A DNA stretch of 64,000 nucleotides from Apostichopus japonicus (lineage: Eukaryota; Echinodermata; Holothuroidea; Aspidochirotida; Stichopodidae). The stretch spans positions 16,251,001-16,315,000 of the forward strand of contig NC_092561.1 of the NCBI RefSeq assembly GCF_037975245.1, given 5' to 3'. The stretch's first letter is position 1. The number at the start of each line of letters is the position of its first letter. The notes below the pieces were generated by a model that did not search any database, was not told the origin of the DNA, and saw nothing but the letters and a program-made list of their open reading frames with translations. A program made the position numbers and the translations under genes. Shown in pieces: positions 27,613 through 44,886 of this stretch.

Positions 27613-28324
27613 TCAGTCTGTGTTCTATCAGTACAAAGATGTAATGAAGCACGGACTACAAGAAACCGCACGTTATAAGCAGCTCCCCTCAAACAACCCG
27701 CTAATCGCGTCACTCGACCTGTGCTCGATTCTGATTGGCCGAGTGCGACAGCCGCGAGTCGTTCTGATTAGCTAAGCGGCAATGGCAAATTTCAGGAGCC
27801 TAATTTAAGCGAACGGTAGTCGAAACTGCTCATGCCGGGCAGGAAAATGGTAGTCACTTTCATAAAGTATCTATTTCTTAGACTTTCTGCCATTTAAAAT
27901 GACGAAAAATTGTTGAAAACTCTTATCGAAAACCCTCCAGCTTCGCATTTGACAGTCAGTCAGCAATCCCCAATTGTGACGTCATGAACATTACCTTCGT
28001 CGATTGGTCAGATTAGGCTAACACAGAGTTAGCGTCAAGTGTAATTTTACGTGTGATATTTTAACGGAATGACAGGGTGAAGCCAATATTCGACCATTCG
28101 GGACAAATTTGGCCTTATCGAATTCACCCCTCACCGATATTTCATAACATAGAACATCACACGACGAACAAGAAACGGCATCAAACTCCGCCGAGCTTCC
28201 ATTCCCACGGGTTCTGATGCAGACATCGGGGTAGTTCGCTTACGTCCGTTCAAAACATCGCCTGCTTGACGGGTATCGCTAATATAATGCCACACATTGA
28301 GGGACTTTCTACATTTTACTGTGA

Positions 28325-28666
<342 letters not shown>

Positions 28667-30644
28667 ATGCATCTTTCCTGTCACGAAGACGAATCGAAAT
28701 CCAACGGCTCTTTTAAGGGCCATCAAATATCCCCAGAGAGAGTTACTCATTCCTCTCCCTCGAAACATGCAATTCGTCGTCTTAATTCTTTTCTTTGTGT
28801 GAGTGAATGTATGTGTGTGTGTATGTATACGCCAGCATCGGGCAAAATAAGTTATATGCATAGGCAAGTTTGCTAGAAATTTCAAAACACCGTAATTGAA
28901 ATCCACCCCCTCCCTCAAGTGAAGTCCCCCCCCCCTTTAGTAATCCCTACCTAATTGGCTCTTCAGTTCCGACCTCCTGTTTGTTTATATAGACAACTTT
29001 CCCTAGGAAAAAAAAAGAAGTGTCTATTCTACAAAACTTCAATATTATCCCCCGTAGGACCTCTTGCGAAGGTCGAGCAGGGGTAAACTCCTTTTATTTA
29101 TACTCAAGTGAAGTCGGTTATTATACGTAATAAAATTCTGCAACAACCCCCAGTTCACCAATACAGCAAACCAGTGAAGTTCTAAGACATACGACCCAAG
29201 AAGCAAGACAATACGAACTTCCCCCACCCCTCCACCCCCCTCCCGAATCGCTACTTGTCCATTGAACACAATGCATGCACGACTGTACCGTTACACGATT
29301 AGTCCCAAATGCGAGACAACATATCATTTGAAAATGCGCCCTTTTTTTACCACTGCCAGAACAGTTTCCCTTGCCTCGGGCATTTTATTTGGCTCACGCG
29401 GTAGATCACTGGTAATGTGAGCCGAGGAAGTTACTTTTCCAAGCTCGCTAGGCTTGGCGAGTCGATTACGTAACACGCATGCTATTGTTCCAGACTAATT
29501 AGCTAGAAAGGTGCAGAAGTTGACAGTGGCGAAAAATGAACGTCAGTCTTACTAAAGAGCGGATTTTCATATGTGGCTATGTCGCGATCATCGCAAGTGA
29601 AACTATTGAGTGTTTGTGTGTGGTGGGGGAGGACTTAGAGGTTATTTATCGTTATTGTTGGATTTATTATGGATTATTATGGATTCTAATACCTGTCTTG
29701 TCTCCTTACACCGTACAAACCTAGCAGAACCCTACGGTCATCATCGCAGGAATTGCTCAAGGAGAAGAGAACAAGATGCAAGACCGGCGACAGAGCCTTC
29801 TCAGTCAGCGCTCCCAGAATGCCTATACCGAACTCTGTGAGTGTATGCATTTCTCTTACCACTTTTAAAAACTGCTTTGAAAGCATATTATGTTAGACTC
29901 GCTTTTACTGTGTGATTGACTGTGTTTTAACTGTTATTGTGCATAGATACTACGTTTGGAACTAGTTACTTAATTCTGAACATTTTATTTTTTTTAATAT
30001 TTATCTTTCATTTATTTAGTACGTTTAGACTCTATTTTGTATCGTTCAGTATTGGGTATTTGATCTGTTTTAGGATTTTGTAATAATTCTCTTACTGTAA
30101 TGTTTTTTTTTTTTTTTTAATTTAAAAATTTTCATTTATTTACTACGTTTAGGGCTCTATTTTGTATCGTTTAGTATTTAGGCTTTTACAATAATTCTCT
30201 TACTGTACTATAGTTCCTCATACTTATATATATTTAAACCTGGACTATGATTGAATCTATTTACATGCTTCTTAAATTGTTTTGGACTATATGCGTTTTA
30301 GTATCGTTTAGTACGGGTGTGTTTTTTTTTTTTTTTTATATTGTTGCCTTTGGCTTTTACTTCTTTTTTTTTTCTTTTTTTGGCGCAGCTTTGCTGATTA
30401 TGCGCTATATAAATATCACTTATTAATATTATTATTATCGATAAACGGGCCCCAGAACGTGATCAACTACACGGTCAATGGCTTGAGAGTAACAGGTATA
30501 TATGATACAATGTTAGATTACTTAAAATAAGAGACAACGAAACTGCATGTTTGAGGAGGGGGAGATAAGTCTGCCGTTTCTGGAATATAGGATGGCCCTT
30601 AAAAGAGCCGTTGGATGTCGAGCCTTCTACACGAGAAGAACAAT

Positions 30645-31016
30645 CTACTTGGAGGTGGTGTACTTGGTGACAGCCTTGGTACCCTCTGAGACGGCATGCT
30701 TGGCGAGCTCACCAGGCAGCAACAGTCTGACGGCGGTCTGGACCTCCCGACTGGTGATGGTGGACTTCCTGTTGTAGTGGGCCAAACGGGAAGCTTCGGC
30801 GGCGATACGCTCGAAGATGTCGTTCACGAAGCTGTTCATGATAGACATAGCACGGCTAGAGATACCGGTGTCTGGGTGGACCTGCTTCATGACTTTGTAG
30901 ATGTAGATACTGTAAGTCTCACGCCTGGTCCTTCGCCTCTTCTTGTCTCCTGGGTTGCGAGGTGCCTTGGACTTGGCGGCCTTCTTTGCTCCCTTTCCTG
31001 CAGCTTTTGGTGCCAT
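30645..31016 (-). CDS. H2B: Histone H2B (U6)
   Basis: Protein identical to the other H2B copies. Stem-loop at 30594-30609 (minus strand). Confidence 0.98.
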   Translation of the reverse strand: MAPKAAGKGAKKAAKSKAPRNPGDKKRRRTRRETYSIYIYKVMKQVHPDTGISSRAMSIMNSFVNDIFERIAAEASRLAHYNRKSTITSREVQTAVRLLLPGELAKHAVSEGTKAVTKYTTSK

Positions 31017-31380
31017 TTTGGACGTGAAGTTTTCGTTGCGATACGGTAAGTAAAGCGATGAGTGAATGAGTGTCCTCCACGCTGCGAAATGTATTTATGA
31101 CAGATTTGATATCACTTCAGCGAAGCAGAAAAACTTCCCATATTGACAAAGCACGTGCTATGCATTGCACAGCACACACGAGCTGGCCAATCACAATGCG
31201 GAAGCTTTTCTTAATTCTTTCACGCATTGTACGATCAGGGCAAAGGGTGGCAAAGAATCCCCTCATAAGGGCACTGTGCTGTAGCTTTAGAGTCCGGACT
31301 ACTTGAATGAGAGCTTTCCGGCAGGCAAATCATTTCTTTGATTCGTTTCAAGTCGAAAACATACCCAAATTTACTTCATC

Positions 31381-31761
31381 ATGACTGGCAGGGGCAAAGG
31401 TGGTAAGGCCAGGGCAAAGGCCAAGAGTCGATCTGCAAGAGCAGGGCTTCAATTCCCAGTAGGTCGTGTACACAGGTTCCTGCGAAGAGGAAATTACGCC
31501 CAGAGGATCGGCGCTGGCGCACCCGTCTACCTGGCTGCCGTACTAGAATACCTCGCCGCCGAGATCTTGGAATTGGCCGGTAACGCTGCACGTGACAACA
31601 AGAAGACCAGGATCATCCCCCGTCATCTCCAACTCGCCATCCGAAACGACGAGGAGTTGAACAAACTCTTGAGCGGAGTCACCATCGCCCAGGGAGGTGT
31701 TCTTCCAAACATCCAGGCTGTCCTTCTACCCAAGAAGACATCCGGAGGCAAGAAGGCTTAA
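31381..31761 (+). CDS. H2A: Histone H2A (U6)
   Basis: Protein identical to the other H2A copies. Stem-loop at 31800-31815. Confidence 0.98.
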   Translation: MTGRGKGGKARAKAKSRSARAGLQFPVGRVHRFLRRGNYAQRIGAGAPVYLAAVLEYLAAEILELAGNAARDNKKTRIIPRHLQLAIRNDEELNKLLSGVTIAQGGVLPNIQAVLLPKKTSGGKKA

Positions 31762-32953
31762 AGGGGAGGTTGCATTGCAATCGCCCATCGATTACCAACG
31801 GCTCTTTTAAGGGCCATCAAATCACCCAGAAAGACATACTCATTCCTCTCCTCAAACATGCTTGCGTCAGTGTCTTATTTCTCCTTTTAAGTTAGATGTA
31901 TCAGCTAGCTGCAACCCTAATAATCGTGGGGCTTCGGACCCTCAGCCAAAAACCAAAGGTCAGAAACCCCAAGATTTGAGTGAAAACTCCTGCTGGACAG
32001 AAATCTAACATCCCATAAAATAAAAAAAATTAAAAAACTATATATAATGTATGTAGGGAACTTTTCACATGATTTTGGCCGCAGGTTTTATGAATTAAGT
32101 ATTTAGCAAGAGATCTTGGATTAGGGGATAAAGGGAACTTATTATTATTATTATTATTTATTAATAATTTTTGTAACTTTTGGGGTTTGAAATAAAAATA
32201 GATATTGAGTTTTGCTGCTTCAATGAGCTTACTGGTAGCAATGCATCTGGGGTGTTAAGTCAGATCCTAAGGGCTTTATTATTAATAGTCTTAGAAATTT
32301 GAAACTTGTAACAACTAACGAGGCATATACTACCGCAAGTATTAATCGTTTCGCACCTTTCAATGTTATTAAGTCTGGAAATTTTAGTCGGTGTGTTACG
32401 TAATCAATTCGCAAAGCCAAGCCGAGGGAACGAGCATCAGCTCAAATTTTCCCCCGATCTACTGCGAGAGCCTATTGAAATGCCCGAGGCAGGTAAACTG
32501 TTATGGCAGTGGTATTAAATTTAAGATCTTCCGTGCTTTGAACGATAGAGATATTACTACGTTTTTAAGATTTACTTCTCTTGTATTGGAGATCGTTAAC
32601 ATACACGCTGATGTGTGTCAACCCATGTTAACACGCTTATAATACCAAGGCGATTAGGATAGAGTGTGTGTGTGTGTGGATTAGGGGTTATGATTATGAG
32701 TTAGGGATAAGCTCACTTTGATTATTGATTAGTGAATTGCATCATGCACGAAGGGAATCACCAACCACCCAGCATAGAAGTAATAATTACAATAATAATG
32801 ATAATCATTAAAAAAAAAAAAAAAAAAAAAAAAATAATAATGAGACGACAAGTTGCATGTTCGGAGGGAGAGAAAAATCTGCTTTAACTGGTAGATATGA
32901 TGGCCCTTAAAAGAGCCGTTGGTTTTCGAGAATCCGTCGGAGACAGATACGAT

Positions 32954-33370
<417 letters not shown>

Positions 33371-34082
33371 TCAGTCTGTGTTCTATCAGTACAAAGATGT
33401 AATGAAGCACGGACTACAAGAAACCGCACGTTATAAGCAGCTCCCCTCAAACAACCCGCTAATCGCGTCACTCGACCTGTGCTCGATTCTGATTGGCCGA
33501 GTGCGACAGCCGCGAGTCGTTCTGATTAGCTAAGCGGCAATGGCAAATTTCAGGAGCCTAATTTAAGCGAACGGTAGTCGAAACTGCTCATGCCGGGCAG
33601 GAAAATGGTAGTCACTTTCATAAAGTATCTATTTCTTAGACTTTCTGCCATTTAAAATGACGAAAAATTGTTGAAAACTCTTATCGAAAACCCTCCAGCT
33701 TCGCATTTGACAGTCAGTCAGCAATCCCCAATTGTGACGTCATGAACATTACCTTCGTCGATTGGTCAGATTAGGCTAACACAGAGTTAGCGTCAAGTGT
33801 AATTTTACGTGTGATATTTTAACGGAATGACAGGGTGAAGCCAATATTCGACCATTCGGGACAAATTTGGCCTTATCGAATTCACCCCTCACCGATATTT
33901 CATAACATAGAACATCACACGACGAACAAGAAACGGCATCAAACTCCGCCGAGCTTCCATTCCCACGGGTTCTGATGCAGACATCGGGGTAGTTCGCTTA
34001 CGTCCGTTCAAAACATCGCCTGCTTGACGGGTATCGCTAATATAATGCCACACATTGAGGGACTTTCTACATTTTACTGTGA

Positions 34083-34424
<342 letters not shown>

Positions 34425-36402
34425 ATGCATCTTTCCTGTCACGAAGACGAATCGAAATCCAACGGCTCTTTTAAGGGCCATCAAATATCCCCAGAGAGAG
34501 TTACTCATTCCTCTCCCTCGAAACATGCAATTCGTCGTCTTAATTCTTTTCTTTGTGTGAGTGAATGTATGTGTGTGTGTATGTATACGCCAGCATCGGG
34601 CAAAATAAGTTATATGCATAGGCAATTTTGCTAGAAATTTCAAAACACCGTAATTGAAATCCACCCCCTCCCTCAAGTGAAGTCCCCCCCCCCTTTAGTA
34701 ATCCCTACCTAATTGGCTCTTCAGTTCCGACCTCCTGTTTGTTTATATAGACAACTTTCCCTAGGAAAAAAAAAGAAGTGTCTATTCTACAAAACTTCAA
34801 TATTATCCCCCGTAGGACCTCTTGCGAAGGTCGAGCAGGGGTAAACTCCTTTTATTTATACTCAAGTGAAGTCGGTTATTATACGTAATAAAATTCTGCA
34901 ACAACCCCCAGTTCACCAATACAGCAAACCAGTGAAGTTCTAAGACATACGACCCAAGAAGCAAGACAATACGAACTTCCCCCACCCCTCCACCCCCCTC
35001 CCGAATCGCTACTTGTCCATTGAACACAATGCATGCACGACTGTACCGTTACACGATTAGTCCCAAATGCGAGACAACATATCATTTGAAAATGCGCCCT
35101 TTTTTTACCACTGCCAGAACAGTTTCCCTTGCCTCGGGCATTTTATTTGGCTCACGCGGTAGATCACTGGTAATGTGAGCCGAGGAAGTTACTTTTCCAA
35201 GCTCGCTAGGCTTGGCGAGTCGATTACGTAACACGCATGCTATTGTTCCAGACTAATTAGCTAGAAAGGTGCAGAAGTTGACAGTGGCGAAAAATGAACG
35301 TCAGTCTTACTAAAGAGCGGATTTTCATATGTGGCTATGTCGCGATCATCGCAAGTGAAACTATTGAGTGTTTGTGTGTGGTGGGGGAGGACTTAGAGGT
35401 TATTTATCGTTATTGTTGGATTTATTATGGATTATTATGGATTCTAATACCTGTCTTGTCTCCTTACACCGTACAAACCTAGCAGAACCCTACGGTCATC
35501 ATCGCAGGAATTGCTCAAGGAGAAGAGAACAAGATGCAAGACCGGCGACAGAGCCTTCTCAGTCAGCGCTCCCAGAATGCCTATACCGAACTCTGTGAGT
35601 GTATGCATTTCTCTTACCACTTTTAAAAACTGCTTTGAAAGCATATTATGTTAGACTCGCTTTTACTGTGTGATTGACTGTGTTTTAACTGTTATTGTGC
35701 ATAGATACTACGTTTGGAACTAGTTACTTAATTCTGAACATTTTATTTTTTTTAATATTTATCTTTCATTTATTTAGTACGTTTAGACTCTATTTTGTAT
35801 CGTTCAGTATTGGGTATTTGATCTGTTTTAGGATTTTGTAATAATTCTCTTACTGTAATGTTTTTTTTTTTTTTTTAATTTAAAAATTTTCATTTATTTA
35901 CTACGTTTAGGGCTCTATTTTGTATCGTTTAGTATTTAGGCTTTTACAATAATTCTCTTACTGTACTATAGTTCCTCATACTTATATATATTTAAACCTG
36001 GACTATGATTGAATCTATTTACATGCTTCTTAAATTGTTTTGGACTATATGCGTTTTAGTATCGTTTAGTACGGGTGTGTTTTTTTTTTTTTTTTATATT
36101 GTTGCCTTTGGCTTTTACTTCTTTTTTTTTTCTTTTTTTGGCGCAGCTTTGCTGATTATGCGCTATATAAATATCACTTATTAATATTATTATTATCGAT
36201 AAACGGGCCCCAGAACGTGATCAACTACACGGTCAATGGCTTGAGAGTAACAGGTATATATGATACAATGTTAGATTACTTAAAATAAGAGACAACGAAA
36301 CTGCATGTTTGAGGAGGGGGAGATAAGTCTGCCGTTTCTGGAATATAGGATGGCCCTTAAAAGAGCCGTTGGATGTCGAGCCTTCTACACGAGAAGAACA
36401 AT

Positions 36403-36774
36403 CTACTTGGAGGTGGTGTACTTGGTGACAGCCTTGGTACCCTCTGAGACGGCATGCTTGGCGAGCTCACCAGGCAGCAACAGTCTGACGGCGGTCTGGA
36501 CCTCCCGACTGGTGATGGTGGACTTCCTGTTGTAGTGGGCCAAACGGGAAGCTTCGGCGGCGATACGCTCGAAGATGTCGTTCACGAAGCTGTTCATGAT
36601 AGACATAGCACGGCTAGAGATACCGGTGTCTGGGTGGACCTGCTTCATGACTTTGTAGATGTAGATACTGTAAGTCTCACGCCTGGTCCTTCGCCTCTTC
36701 TTGTCTCCTGGGTTGCGAGGTGCCTTGGACTTGGCGGCCTTCTTTGCTCCCTTTCCTGCAGCTTTTGGTGCCAT
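36403..36774 (-). CDS. H2B: Histone H2B (U7)
   Basis: Protein identical to the other H2B copies. Stem-loop at 36352-36367 (minus strand). Confidence 0.98.
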   Translation of the reverse strand: MAPKAAGKGAKKAAKSKAPRNPGDKKRRRTRRETYSIYIYKVMKQVHPDTGISSRAMSIMNSFVNDIFERIAAEASRLAHYNRKSTITSREVQTAVRLLLPGELAKHAVSEGTKAVTKYTTSK

Positions 36775-37138
36775 TTTGGACGTGAAGTTTTCGTTGCGAT
36801 ACGGTAAGTAAAGCGATGAGTGAATGAGTGTCCTCCACGCTGCGAAATGTATTTATGACAGATTTGATATCACTTCAGCGAAGCAGAAAAACTTCCCATA
36901 TTGACAAAGCACGTGCTATGCATTGCACAGCACACACGAGCTGGCCAATCACAATGCGGAAGCTTTTCTTAATTCTTTCACGCATTGTACGATCAGGGCA
37001 AAGGGTGGCAAAGAATCCCCTCATAAGGGCACTGTGCTGTAGCTTTAGAGTCCGGACTACTTGAATGAGAGCTTTCCGGCAGGCAAATCATTTCTTTGAT
37101 TCGTTTCAAGTCGAAAACATACCCAAATTTACTTCATC

Positions 37139-37519
37139 ATGACTGGCAGGGGCAAAGGTGGTAAGGCCAGGGCAAAGGCCAAGAGTCGATCTGCAAGAGC
37201 AGGGCTTCAATTCCCAGTAGGTCGTGTACACAGGTTCCTGCGAAGAGGAAATTACGCCCAGAGGATCGGCGCTGGCGCACCCGTCTACCTGGCTGCCGTA
37301 CTAGAATACCTCGCCGCCGAGATCTTGGAATTGGCCGGTAACGCTGCACGTGACAACAAGAAGACCAGGATCATCCCCCGTCATCTCCAACTCGCCATCC
37401 GAAACGACGAGGAGTTGAACAAACTCTTGAGCGGAGTCACCATCGCCCAGGGAGGTGTTCTTCCAAACATCCAGGCTGTCCTTCTACCCAAGAAGACATC
37501 CGGAGGCAAGAAGGCTTAA
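37139..37519 (+). CDS. H2A: Histone H2A (U7)
   Basis: Protein identical to the other H2A copies. Stem-loop at 37558-37573. Confidence 0.98.
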   Translation: MTGRGKGGKARAKAKSRSARAGLQFPVGRVHRFLRRGNYAQRIGAGAPVYLAAVLEYLAAEILELAGNAARDNKKTRIIPRHLQLAIRNDEELNKLLSGVTIAQGGVLPNIQAVLLPKKTSGGKKA

Positions 37520-38711
37520 AGGGGAGGTTGCATTGCAATCGCCCATCGATTACCAACGGCTCTTTTAAGGGCCATCAAATCACCCAGAAAGACATACTCA
37601 TTCCTCTCCTCAAACATGCTTGCGTCAGTGTCTTATTTCTCCTTTTAAGTTAGATGTATCAGCTAGCTGCAACCCTAATAATCGTGGGGCTTCGGACCCT
37701 CAGCCAAAAACCAAAGGTCAGAAACCCCAAGATTTGAGTGAAAACTCCTGCTGGACAGAAATCTAACATCCCATAAAATAAAAAAAATTAAAAAACTATA
37801 TATAATGTATGTAGGGAACTTTTCACATGATTTTGGCCGCAGGTTTTATGAATTAAGTATTTAGCAAGAGATCTTGGATTAGGGGATAAAGGGAACTTAT
37901 TATTATTATTATTATTTATTAATAATTTTTGTAACTTTTGGGGTTTGAAATAAAAATAGATATTGAGTTTTGCTGCTTCAATGAGCTTACTGGTAGCAAT
38001 GCATCTGGGGTGTTAAGTCAGATCCTAAGGGCTTTATTATTAATAGTCTTAGAAATTTGAAACTTGTAACAACTAACGAGGCATATACTACCGCAAGTAT
38101 TAATCGTTTCGCACCTTTCAATGTTATTAAGTCTGGAAATTTTAGTCGGTGTGTTACGTAATCAATTCGCAAAGCCAAGCCGAGGGAACGAGCATCAGCT
38201 CAAATTTTCCCCCGATCTACTGCGAGAGCCTATTGAAATGCCCGAGGCAGGTAAACTGTTATGGCAGTGGTATTAAATTTAAGATCTTCCGTGCTTTGAA
38301 CGATAGAGATATTACTACGTTTTTAAGATTTACTTCTCTTGTATTGGAGATCGTTAACATACACGCTGATGTGTGTCAACCCATGTTAACACGCTTATAA
38401 TACCAAGGCGATTAGGATAGAGTGTGTGTGTGTGTGGATTAGGGGTTATGATTATGAGTTAGGGATAAGCTCACTTTGATTATTGATTAGTGAATTGCAT
38501 CATGCACGAAGGGAATCACCAACCACCCAGCATAGAAGTAATAATTACAATAATAATGATAATCATTAAAAAAAAAAAAAAAAAAAAAAAAATAATAATG
38601 AGACGACAAGTTGCATGTTCGGAGGGAGAGAAAAATCTGCTTTAACTGGTAGATATGATGGCCCTTAAAAGAGCCGTTGGTTTTCGAGAATCCGTCGGAG
38701 ACAGATACGAT

Positions 38712-39128
<417 letters not shown>

Positions 39129-39840
39129 TCAGTCTGTGTTCTATCAGTACAAAGATGTAATGAAGCACGGACTACAAGAAACCGCACGTTATAAGCAGCT
39201 CCCCTCAAACAACCCGCTAATCGCGTCACTCGACCTGTGCTCGATTCTGATTGGCCGAGTGCGACAGCCGCGAGTCGTTCTGATTAGCTAAGCGGCAATG
39301 GCAAATTTCAGGAGCCTAATTTAAGCGAACGGTAGTCGAAACTGCTCATGCCGGGCAGGAAAATGGTAGTCACTTTCATAAAGTATCTATTTCTTAGACT
39401 TTCTGCCATTTAAAATGACGAAAAATTGTTGAAAACTCTTATCGAAAACCCTCCAGCTTCGCATTTGACAGTCAGTCAGCAATCCCCAATTGTGACGTCA
39501 TGAACATTACCTTCGTCGATTGGTCAGATTAGGCTAACACAGAGTTAGCGTCAAGTGTAATTTTACGTGTGATATTTTAACGGAATGACAGGGTGAAGCC
39601 AATATTCGACCATTCGGGACAAATTTGGCCTTATCGAATTCACCCCTCACCGATATTTCATAACATAGAACATCACACGACGAACAAGAAACGGCATCAA
39701 ACTCCGCCGAGCTTCCATTCCCACGGGTTCTGATGCAGACATCGGGGTAGTTCGCTTACGTCCGTTCAAAACATCGCCTGCTTGACGGGTATCGCTAATA
39801 TAATGCCACACATTGAGGGACTTTCTACATTTTACTGTGA

Positions 39841-40182
<342 letters not shown>

Positions 40183-42160
40183 ATGCATCTTTCCTGTCAC
40201 GAAGACGAATCGAAATCCAACGGCTCTTTTAAGGGCCATCAAATATCCCCAGAGAGAGTTACTCATTCCTCTCCCTCGAAACATGCAATTCGTCGTCTTA
40301 ATTCTTTTCTTTGTGTGAGTGAATGTATGTGTGTGTGTATGTATACGCCAGCATCGGGCAAAATAAGTTATATGCATAGGCAATTTTGCTAGAAATTTCA
40401 AAACACCGTAATTGAAATCCACCCCCTCCCTCAAGTGAAGTCCCCCCCCCCTTTAGTAATCCCTACCTAATTGGCTCTTCAGTTCCGACCTCCTGTTTGT
40501 TTATATAGACAACTTTCCCTAGGAAAAAAAAAGAAGTGTCTATTCTACAAAACTTCAATATTATCCCCCGTAGGACCTCTTGCGAAGGTCGAGCAGGGGT
40601 AAACTCCTTTTATTTATACTCAAGTGAAGTCGGTTATTATACGTAATAAAATTCTGCAACAACCCCCAGTTCACCAATACAGCAAACCAGTGAAGTTCTA
40701 AGACATACGACCCAAGAAGCAAGACAATACGAACTTCCCCCACCCCTCCACCCCCCTCCCGAATCGCTACTTGTCCATTGAACACAATGCATGCACGACT
40801 GTACCGTTACACGATTAGTCCCAAATGCGAGACAACATATCATTTGAAAATGCGCCCTTTTTTTACCACTGCCAGAACAGTTTCCCTTGCCTCGGGCATT
40901 TTATTTGGCTCACGCGGTAGATCACTGGTAATGTGAGCCGAGGAAGTTACTTTTCCAAGCTCGCTAGGCTTGGCGAGTCGATTACGTAACACGCATGCTA
41001 TTGTTCCAGACTAATTAGCTAGAAAGGTGCAGAAGTTGACAGTGGCGAAAAATGAACGTCAGTCTTACTAAAGAGCGGATTTTCATATGTGGCTATGTCG
41101 CGATCATCGCAAGTGAAACTATTGAGTGTTTGTGTGTGGTGGGGGAGGACTTAGAGGTTATTTATCGTTATTGTTGGATTTATTATGGATTATTATGGAT
41201 TCTAATACCTGTCTTGTCTCCTTACACCGTACAAACCTAGCAGAACCCTACGGTCATCATCGCAGGAATTGCTCAAGGAGAAGAGAACAAGATGCAAGAC
41301 CGGCGACAGAGCCTTCTCAGTCAGCGCTCCCAGAATGCCTATACCGAACTCTGTGAGTGTATGCATTTCTCTTACCACTTTTAAAAACTGCTTTGAAAGC
41401 ATATTATGTTAGACTCGCTTTTACTGTGTGATTGACTGTGTTTTAACTGTTATTGTGCATAGATACTACGTTTGGAACTAGTTACTTAATTCTGAACATT
41501 TTATTTTTTTTAATATTTATCTTTCATTTATTTAGTACGTTTAGACTCTATTTTGTATCGTTCAGTATTGGGTATTTGATCTGTTTTAGGATTTTGTAAT
41601 AATTCTCTTACTGTAATGTTTTTTTTTTTTTTTTAATTTAAAAATTTTCATTTATTTACTACGTTTAGGGCTCTATTTTGTATCGTTTAGTATTTAGGCT
41701 TTTACAATAATTCTCTTACTGTACTATAGTTCCTCATACTTATATATATTTAAACCTGGACTATGATTGAATCTATTTACATGCTTCTTAAATTGTTTTG
41801 GACTATATGCGTTTTAGTATCGTTTAGTACGGGTGTGTTTTTTTTTTTTTTTTATATTGTTGCCTTTGGCTTTTACTTCTTTTTTTTTTCTTTTTTTGGC
41901 GCAGCTTTGCTGATTATGCGCTATATAAATATCACTTATTAATATTATTATTATCGATAAACGGGCCCCAGAACGTGATCAACTACACGGTCAATGGCTT
42001 GAGAGTAACAGGTATATATGATACAATGTTAGATTACTTAAAATAAGAGACAACGAAACTGCATGTTTGAGGAGGGGGAGATAAGTCTGCCGTTTCTGGA
42101 ATATAGGATGGCCCTTAAAAGAGCCGTTGGATGTCGAGCCTTCTACACGAGAAGAACAAT

Positions 42161-42532
42161 CTACTTGGAGGTGGTGTACTTGGTGACAGCCTTGGTACCC
42201 TCTGAGACGGCATGCTTGGCGAGCTCACCAGGCAGCAACAGTCTGACGGCGGTCTGGACCTCCCGACTGGTGATGGTGGACTTCCTGTTGTAGTGGGCCA
42301 AACGGGAAGCTTCGGCGGCGATACGCTCGAAGATGTCGTTCACGAAGCTGTTCATGATAGACATAGCACGGCTAGAGATACCGGTGTCTGGGTGGACCTG
42401 CTTCATGACTTTGTAGATGTAGATACTGTAAGTCTCACGCCTGGTCCTTCGCCTCTTCTTGTCTCCTGGGTTGCGAGGTGCCTTGGACTTGGCGGCCTTC
42501 TTTGCTCCCTTTCCTGCAGCTTTTGGTGCCAT
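42161..42532 (-). CDS. H2B: Histone H2B (U8)
   Basis: Protein identical to the other H2B copies. Stem-loop at 42110-42125 (minus strand). Confidence 0.98.
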   Translation of the reverse strand: MAPKAAGKGAKKAAKSKAPRNPGDKKRRRTRRETYSIYIYKVMKQVHPDTGISSRAMSIMNSFVNDIFERIAAEASRLAHYNRKSTITSREVQTAVRLLLPGELAKHAVSEGTKAVTKYTTSK

Positions 42533-42896
42533 TTTGGACGTGAAGTTTTCGTTGCGATACGGTAAGTAAAGCGATGAGTGAATGAGTGTCCTCCACGCTG
42601 CGAAATGTATTTATGACAGATTTGATATCACTTCAGCGAAGCAGAAAAACTTCCCATATTGACAAAGCACGTGCTATGCATTGCACAGCACACACGAGCT
42701 GGCCAATCACAATGCGGAAGCTTTTCTTAATTCTTTCACGCATTGTACGATCAGGGCAAAGGGTGGCAAAGAATCCCCTCATAAGGGCACTGTGCTGTAG
42801 CTTTAGAGTCCGGACTACTTGAATGAGAGCTTTCCGGCAGGCAAATCATTTCTTTGATTCGTTTCAAGTCGAAAACATACCCAAATTTACTTCATC

Positions 42897-43277
42897 ATGA
42901 CTGGCAGGGGCAAAGGTGGTAAGGCCAGGGCAAAGGCCAAGAGTCGATCTGCAAGAGCAGGGCTTCAATTCCCAGTAGGTCGTGTACACAGGTTCCTGCG
43001 AAGAGGAAATTACGCCCAGAGGATCGGCGCTGGCGCACCCGTCTACCTGGCTGCCGTACTAGAATACCTCGCCGCCGAGATCTTGGAATTGGCCGGTAAC
43101 GCTGCACGTGACAACAAGAAGACCAGGATCATCCCCCGTCATCTCCAACTCGCCATCCGAAACGACGAGGAGTTGAACAAACTCTTGAGCGGAGTCACCA
43201 TCGCCCAGGGAGGTGTTCTTCCAAACATCCAGGCTGTCCTTCTACCCAAGAAGACATCCGGAGGCAAGAAGGCTTAA
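42897..43277 (+). CDS. H2A: Histone H2A (U8)
   Basis: Protein identical to the other H2A copies. Stem-loop at 43316-43331. Confidence 0.98.
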   Translation: MTGRGKGGKARAKAKSRSARAGLQFPVGRVHRFLRRGNYAQRIGAGAPVYLAAVLEYLAAEILELAGNAARDNKKTRIIPRHLQLAIRNDEELNKLLSGVTIAQGGVLPNIQAVLLPKKTSGGKKA

Positions 43278-44469
43278 AGGGGAGGTTGCATTGCAATCGC
43301 CCATCGATTACCAACGGCTCTTTTAAGGGCCATCAAATCACCCAGAAAGACATACTCATTCCTCTCCTCAAACATGCTTGCGTCAGTGTCTTATTTCTCC
43401 TTTTAAGTTAGATGTATCAGCTAGCTGCAACCCTAATAATCGTGGGGCTTCGGACCCTCAGCCAAAAACCAAAGGTCAGAAACCCCAAGATTTGAGTGAA
43501 AACTCCTGCTGGACAGAAATCTAACATCCCATAAAATAAAAAAAATTAAAAAACTATATATAATGTATGTAGGGAACTTTTCACATGATTTTGGCCGCAG
43601 GTTTTATGAATTAAGTATTTAGCAAGAGATCTTGGATTAGGGGATAAAGGGAACTTATTATTATTATTATTATTTATTAATAATTTTTGTAACTTTTGGG
43701 GTTTGAAATAAAAATAGATATTGAGTTTTGCTGCTTCAATGAGCTTACTGGTAGCAATGCATCTGGGGTGTTAAGTCAGATCCTAAGGGCTTTATTATTA
43801 ATAGTCTTAGAAATTTGAAACTTGTAACAACTAACGAGGCATATACTACCGCAAGTATTAATCGTTTCGCACCTTTCAATGTTATTAAGTCTGGAAATTT
43901 TAGTCGGTGTGTTACGTAATCAATTCGCAAAGCCAAGCCGAGGGAACGAGCATCAGCTCAAATTTTCCCCCGATCTACTGCGAGAGCCTATTGAAATGCC
44001 CGAGGCAGGTAAACTGTTATGGCAGTGGTATTAAATTTAAGATCTTCCGTGCTTTGAACGATAGAGATATTACTACGTTTTTAAGATTTACTTCTCTTGT
44101 ATTGGAGATCGTTAACATACACGCTGATGTGTGTCAACCCATGTTAACACGCTTATAATACCAAGGCGATTAGGATAGAGTGTGTGTGTGTGTGGATTAG
44201 GGGTTATGATTATGAGTTAGGGATAAGCTCACTTTGATTATTGATTAGTGAATTGCATCATGCACGAAGGGAATCACCAACCACCCAGCATAGAAGTAAT
44301 AATTACAATAATAATGATAATCATTAAAAAAAAAAAAAAAAAAAAAAAAATAATAATGAGACGACAAGTTGCATGTTCGGAGGGAGAGAAAAATCTGCTT
44401 TAACTGGTAGATATGATGGCCCTTAAAAGAGCCGTTGGTTTTCGAGAATCCGTCGGAGACAGATACGAT

Positions 44470-44886
<417 letters not shown>

